From: Neoconidiobolus thromboides FSU 785
Taxonomy: Eukaryota; Entomophthoromycota; Entomophthoromycetes; Entomophthorales; Neoconidiobolaceae
Direction of reading: 5' to 3'
NCBI GenBank assembly: GCA_025603075.1
Contig: MU626548.1
Span: 1-21,017, forward strand
DNA: 21,017 nucleotides
The position numbers were made by a program, and so were the translations under genes. The notes under the pieces were generated by a model. That model made no database searches. It was not told the origin of the DNA and worked only from the letters and a program-made list of their open reading frames with translations. Positions within the stretch are counted from its first letter, which is position 1. Every line of letters begins with the position of its first letter. Positions 19,039 through 21,017 of the stretch are shown here, piece by piece.

Positions 19039-19419
19039 TTTTAGGATCAATCTAGATTATAGATATCAGAGGTCTATAAGTTAATTTAATCCCTAATTCC
19101 AATAGCTCGGAGCAACAAGCCTGTTAATTTAAATTTTTAAGTAATTCCGAAATTCATGTTAATATGGATATATGCAGAACGTTTTAATTATAAACTCAAA
19201 TAAAATCATTTCATATTTATTTCTTTAGCTTTTAGGATCAAACTAGGCTATAAATATTAAAGATCTATAAATTAATCCAATTCAATTCCAATAGCTCGGA
19301 GCAACAAGCCTGTTAATTTAAATTTTTAAGTAATTCCGAAATTCATGTTAATATGGATATATGCAGAAAAATTTAATTGTAGGCTTGAATAAAATCATTT
19401 CATATTTATTTCTTCAGTT
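19039..19419. repeat. Two ~190-bp tandem units with an 85-bp identical core
   Basis: Unit 1 is about 19039-19229 and unit 2 about 19230-19419. Both begin TTTTAGGATCAA and end near TTTATTTCTT. Bases 19095-19179 and 19284-19368 are identical for 85 positions, while the flanking parts of the units differ at many positions. The core is less AT-rich at one end (CTCGGAGCAACAAGCCTG). It lies about 430 bp upstream of the second P450 and matches nothing else in the window. Confidence 0.9.
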
Positions 19420-19737
19420 TTATATTTTGTAATTTACTGGCTTTAACTATTTTTTAATTTAACTTTTAATATGCCAATGCTTTGTAAAAAAATAAGATAG
19501 AACTCTATCATAAACTATTTTTAAATTAAAGATAGCTCTAAGCGTCAAGGCTTGGATTTATTTAGTATCAAAACACCTTTTGAAGCTAAACAAATTTTAA
19601 TAGGCTTATATTAGTTTCTCATAAAATTCTGTTCCTTGTATGTAATAAACTTTAAGGCAGAAAAAAGTATTATTAATTAAAAAACAGCACAAGAATGATA
19701 AGCATAACATAGTAGTGTTAACAGGTAACCTAAAAAG
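19420..19737. other. 5' flank of P450 gene 2, no gene seen
   Basis: AT-rich DNA between the tandem repeat and the TATA-like element. A short minus-strand frame here has no recognisable similarity and is probably chance. Confidence 0.4.
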
Positions 19738-19745
19738 TATAAATA
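19738..19745 (+). promoter_or_regulatory. TATA-like element of P450 gene 2
   Basis: TATAAATA lies 61 bases upstream of the ATG, in the same AAAAAGTATAAATAT context as in P450 gene 1. Confidence 0.55.
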
Positions 19746-19798
19746 TAAAACAAGTGATCCTCTTACTATTATTATATTTAAGATAAATCATATAGACA

Positions 19799-21017
19799 AT
19801 GACTTTGGAGTTATTATCTAAAATAAATTTAATCCTATTGATATTATTAGTAGGTTATATCTTGTTACGAGTAAGACAAAGAGTTAATAAACTTATCAAC
19901 AAACTAAAAAAATAACTTAATAGTATATTTATATAAAACATATCAGTATCTTACGCCACATACCTGGTCCTATGCTTGGAAAGGTAACTGGTCTATACGC
20001 CAAATACTATATAGCCCAAGGCAGCTATCATACTTTTTTAAAGGAGCTTCAGGACCAATATGGCCCAGTTGTACACTTTGCCCCTAACCGGGTTATGATC
20101 AATACCAAAAAATCATCAACTATTATCTATGGTACTCATAAATACAAAAAGGCCTCCCTTTATCAGGCATTTGATTTCGGGGCACCAAATGTATTTTCAG
20201 CTGTGTGAGTAGATCTTTTTTATCAACTTCCATTTTATTAATAACATTTTTAGGGAAAAAGAAGTTGCTTTGGAAAGAGTAAAGTCTTTTTAAATTTTAA
20301 TGAGCTAATGATACTAAAATAAGTTTAATAGAAAAGGGTAGTAAGCCAGACGCTCAATAGTCCTAATTTAAAAAAATTAGAGCCCATTATGATCCAGAAT
20401 AATTTCCTACCTCTCCTAAAAAAATTAAAAGAATTGTATGAAACCAAGGGCCACTGTGATGTCAACCAAATAATTCATCAGTTTTTATTTACGATCAATG
20501 CGCAATTAATATTGAGTGAAAACTTAGACATATTAAATAGCGATAAGTCTGGACCATCTATATTAAAATGGTTTAAAGGAACACAGTATTATGGTGTTAT
20601 GCAGCATGAATTCCCAATATTAGATATAGTTGGAGGAAAATACTTTGGTAAAGAAGATTACCAACAATTTTTCCAATTTTGTAAATCAAAAGTACAAGAT
20701 AGACAACAATTGTTAGCTCAAAACGATTCTGTTGAGTTTAATGATATACTACAATCATTTATAACTGACTGTAAGCAGCCATTAACTTTAGATCAGTTGG
20801 CTGCTGAAGTCACTGTAGGTTTTGCTGGAGGTACAGATACCACCGCCAACACCATAATTTGGACCTTAAAATTATTGCTTGAACATCCAGACAAACTTGA
20901 TAAGCTTCAACAAGAAATTGATCAATTATATAAAAATTATTCAGCTGAAGAAATTGCCTATGAACTTATTAGAAAGACTTGTCCTTATTTAGAAGCCTGT
21001 ATCAGTGAATCTATGCG
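19799..21017 (+). CDS. Cytochrome P450, second copy, cut by window end
   Basis: Exons are 19799-19870, 19924-20204, 20254-20278 and 20332 to beyond 21017. About 354 residues are visible with no stop. Residues 1-24 are a membrane anchor (LILLILLVGYILL), followed by the hinge LRHIPGPMLGK. The I-helix motif is AGGTDTT, and the window ends inside the ESMR K-helix motif, so the heme loop lies outside. Intron positions and phases match gene 1 exactly, including a 25-base third exon, and exon 2 is roughly 80% identical at protein level by eye (for example GSYHTFLKELQDQYGPVVHF is shared). The two genes are recent-to-moderate duplicates on the same strand, about 14.5 kb apart, with the housekeeping island between them. 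The substrate is unknown. Confidence 0.92.

Noticed and set aside
19606-19791. 61-codon minus-strand frame upstream of P450 gene 2
   Set aside because: It overlaps the conserved promoter element of P450 gene 2, shows no domain and has no homologous partner in the window.
1-21017. Bacterial or organelle origin, CRISPR arrays, tRNA or rRNA genes
   Set aside because: Spliced nuclear genes dominate. The repeats are palindromic transposons without regular spacers, and no cloverleaf with the A- and B-box motifs was seen on reading, though a tRNA search program was not run.

Overview
The window is AT-rich nuclear DNA from a eukaryote, most likely a fungus. Three conserved housekeeping genes can be spliced by eye with short GT-AG introns of about 50-90 bases. 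They, like the P450 genes, have no in-frame stops under the standard code. Low GC, expanded P450 genes and F-box/leucine-rich-repeat families fit an early-diverging, Conidiobolus-like (Entomophthoromycotina) fungus. That placement is inference, not something the sequence proves.

Layout. (1) 1-4.1 kb: two same-strand relics (A, B) of an F-box/LRR gene family whose C-terminus is hydrophobic and membrane-like, plus copies of a ~105-bp palindromic MITE. (2) 5.26-6.88 kb: a complete four-exon cytochrome P450 of 489 residues. (3) 7.6-9.2 kb: relic pieces C and D of the same F-box/LRR family, with a MITE fragment and a full MITE. (4) 10.07-16.09 kb: a compact island of three intact genes. RAE1/GLE2 (mRNA export WD40 protein, minus) is divergent from MAK16 (60S ribosome assembly, plus), and MAK16 is convergent with a long-form tRNase Z (TRZ1/ELAC2, minus). 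(5) 16.5-18.9 kb: relic E of the F-box/LRR family on the minus strand, carrying four MITEs, with further MITEs nearby. (6) 19.04-19.42 kb: a two-unit ~190-bp tandem repeat with an 85-bp identical core. (7) 19.8 kb to the end: a second P450 with the same intron plan as the first, cut by the window edge.

The window is therefore an RNA-biology housekeeping island flanked by fast-evolving accessory DNA. No MITE was seen from 9 to 16.5 kb, although about a dozen lie outside that stretch. The most interesting signals come from comparing the relics with each other. Stops fall at the same codons in independent copies and mostly correspond to Gln or Trp codons in better-preserved copies (C:G to T:A changes). 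The MITEs sit inside the relics, and one insertion can be checked against an empty homologous site. No complete new enzymatic system was found.
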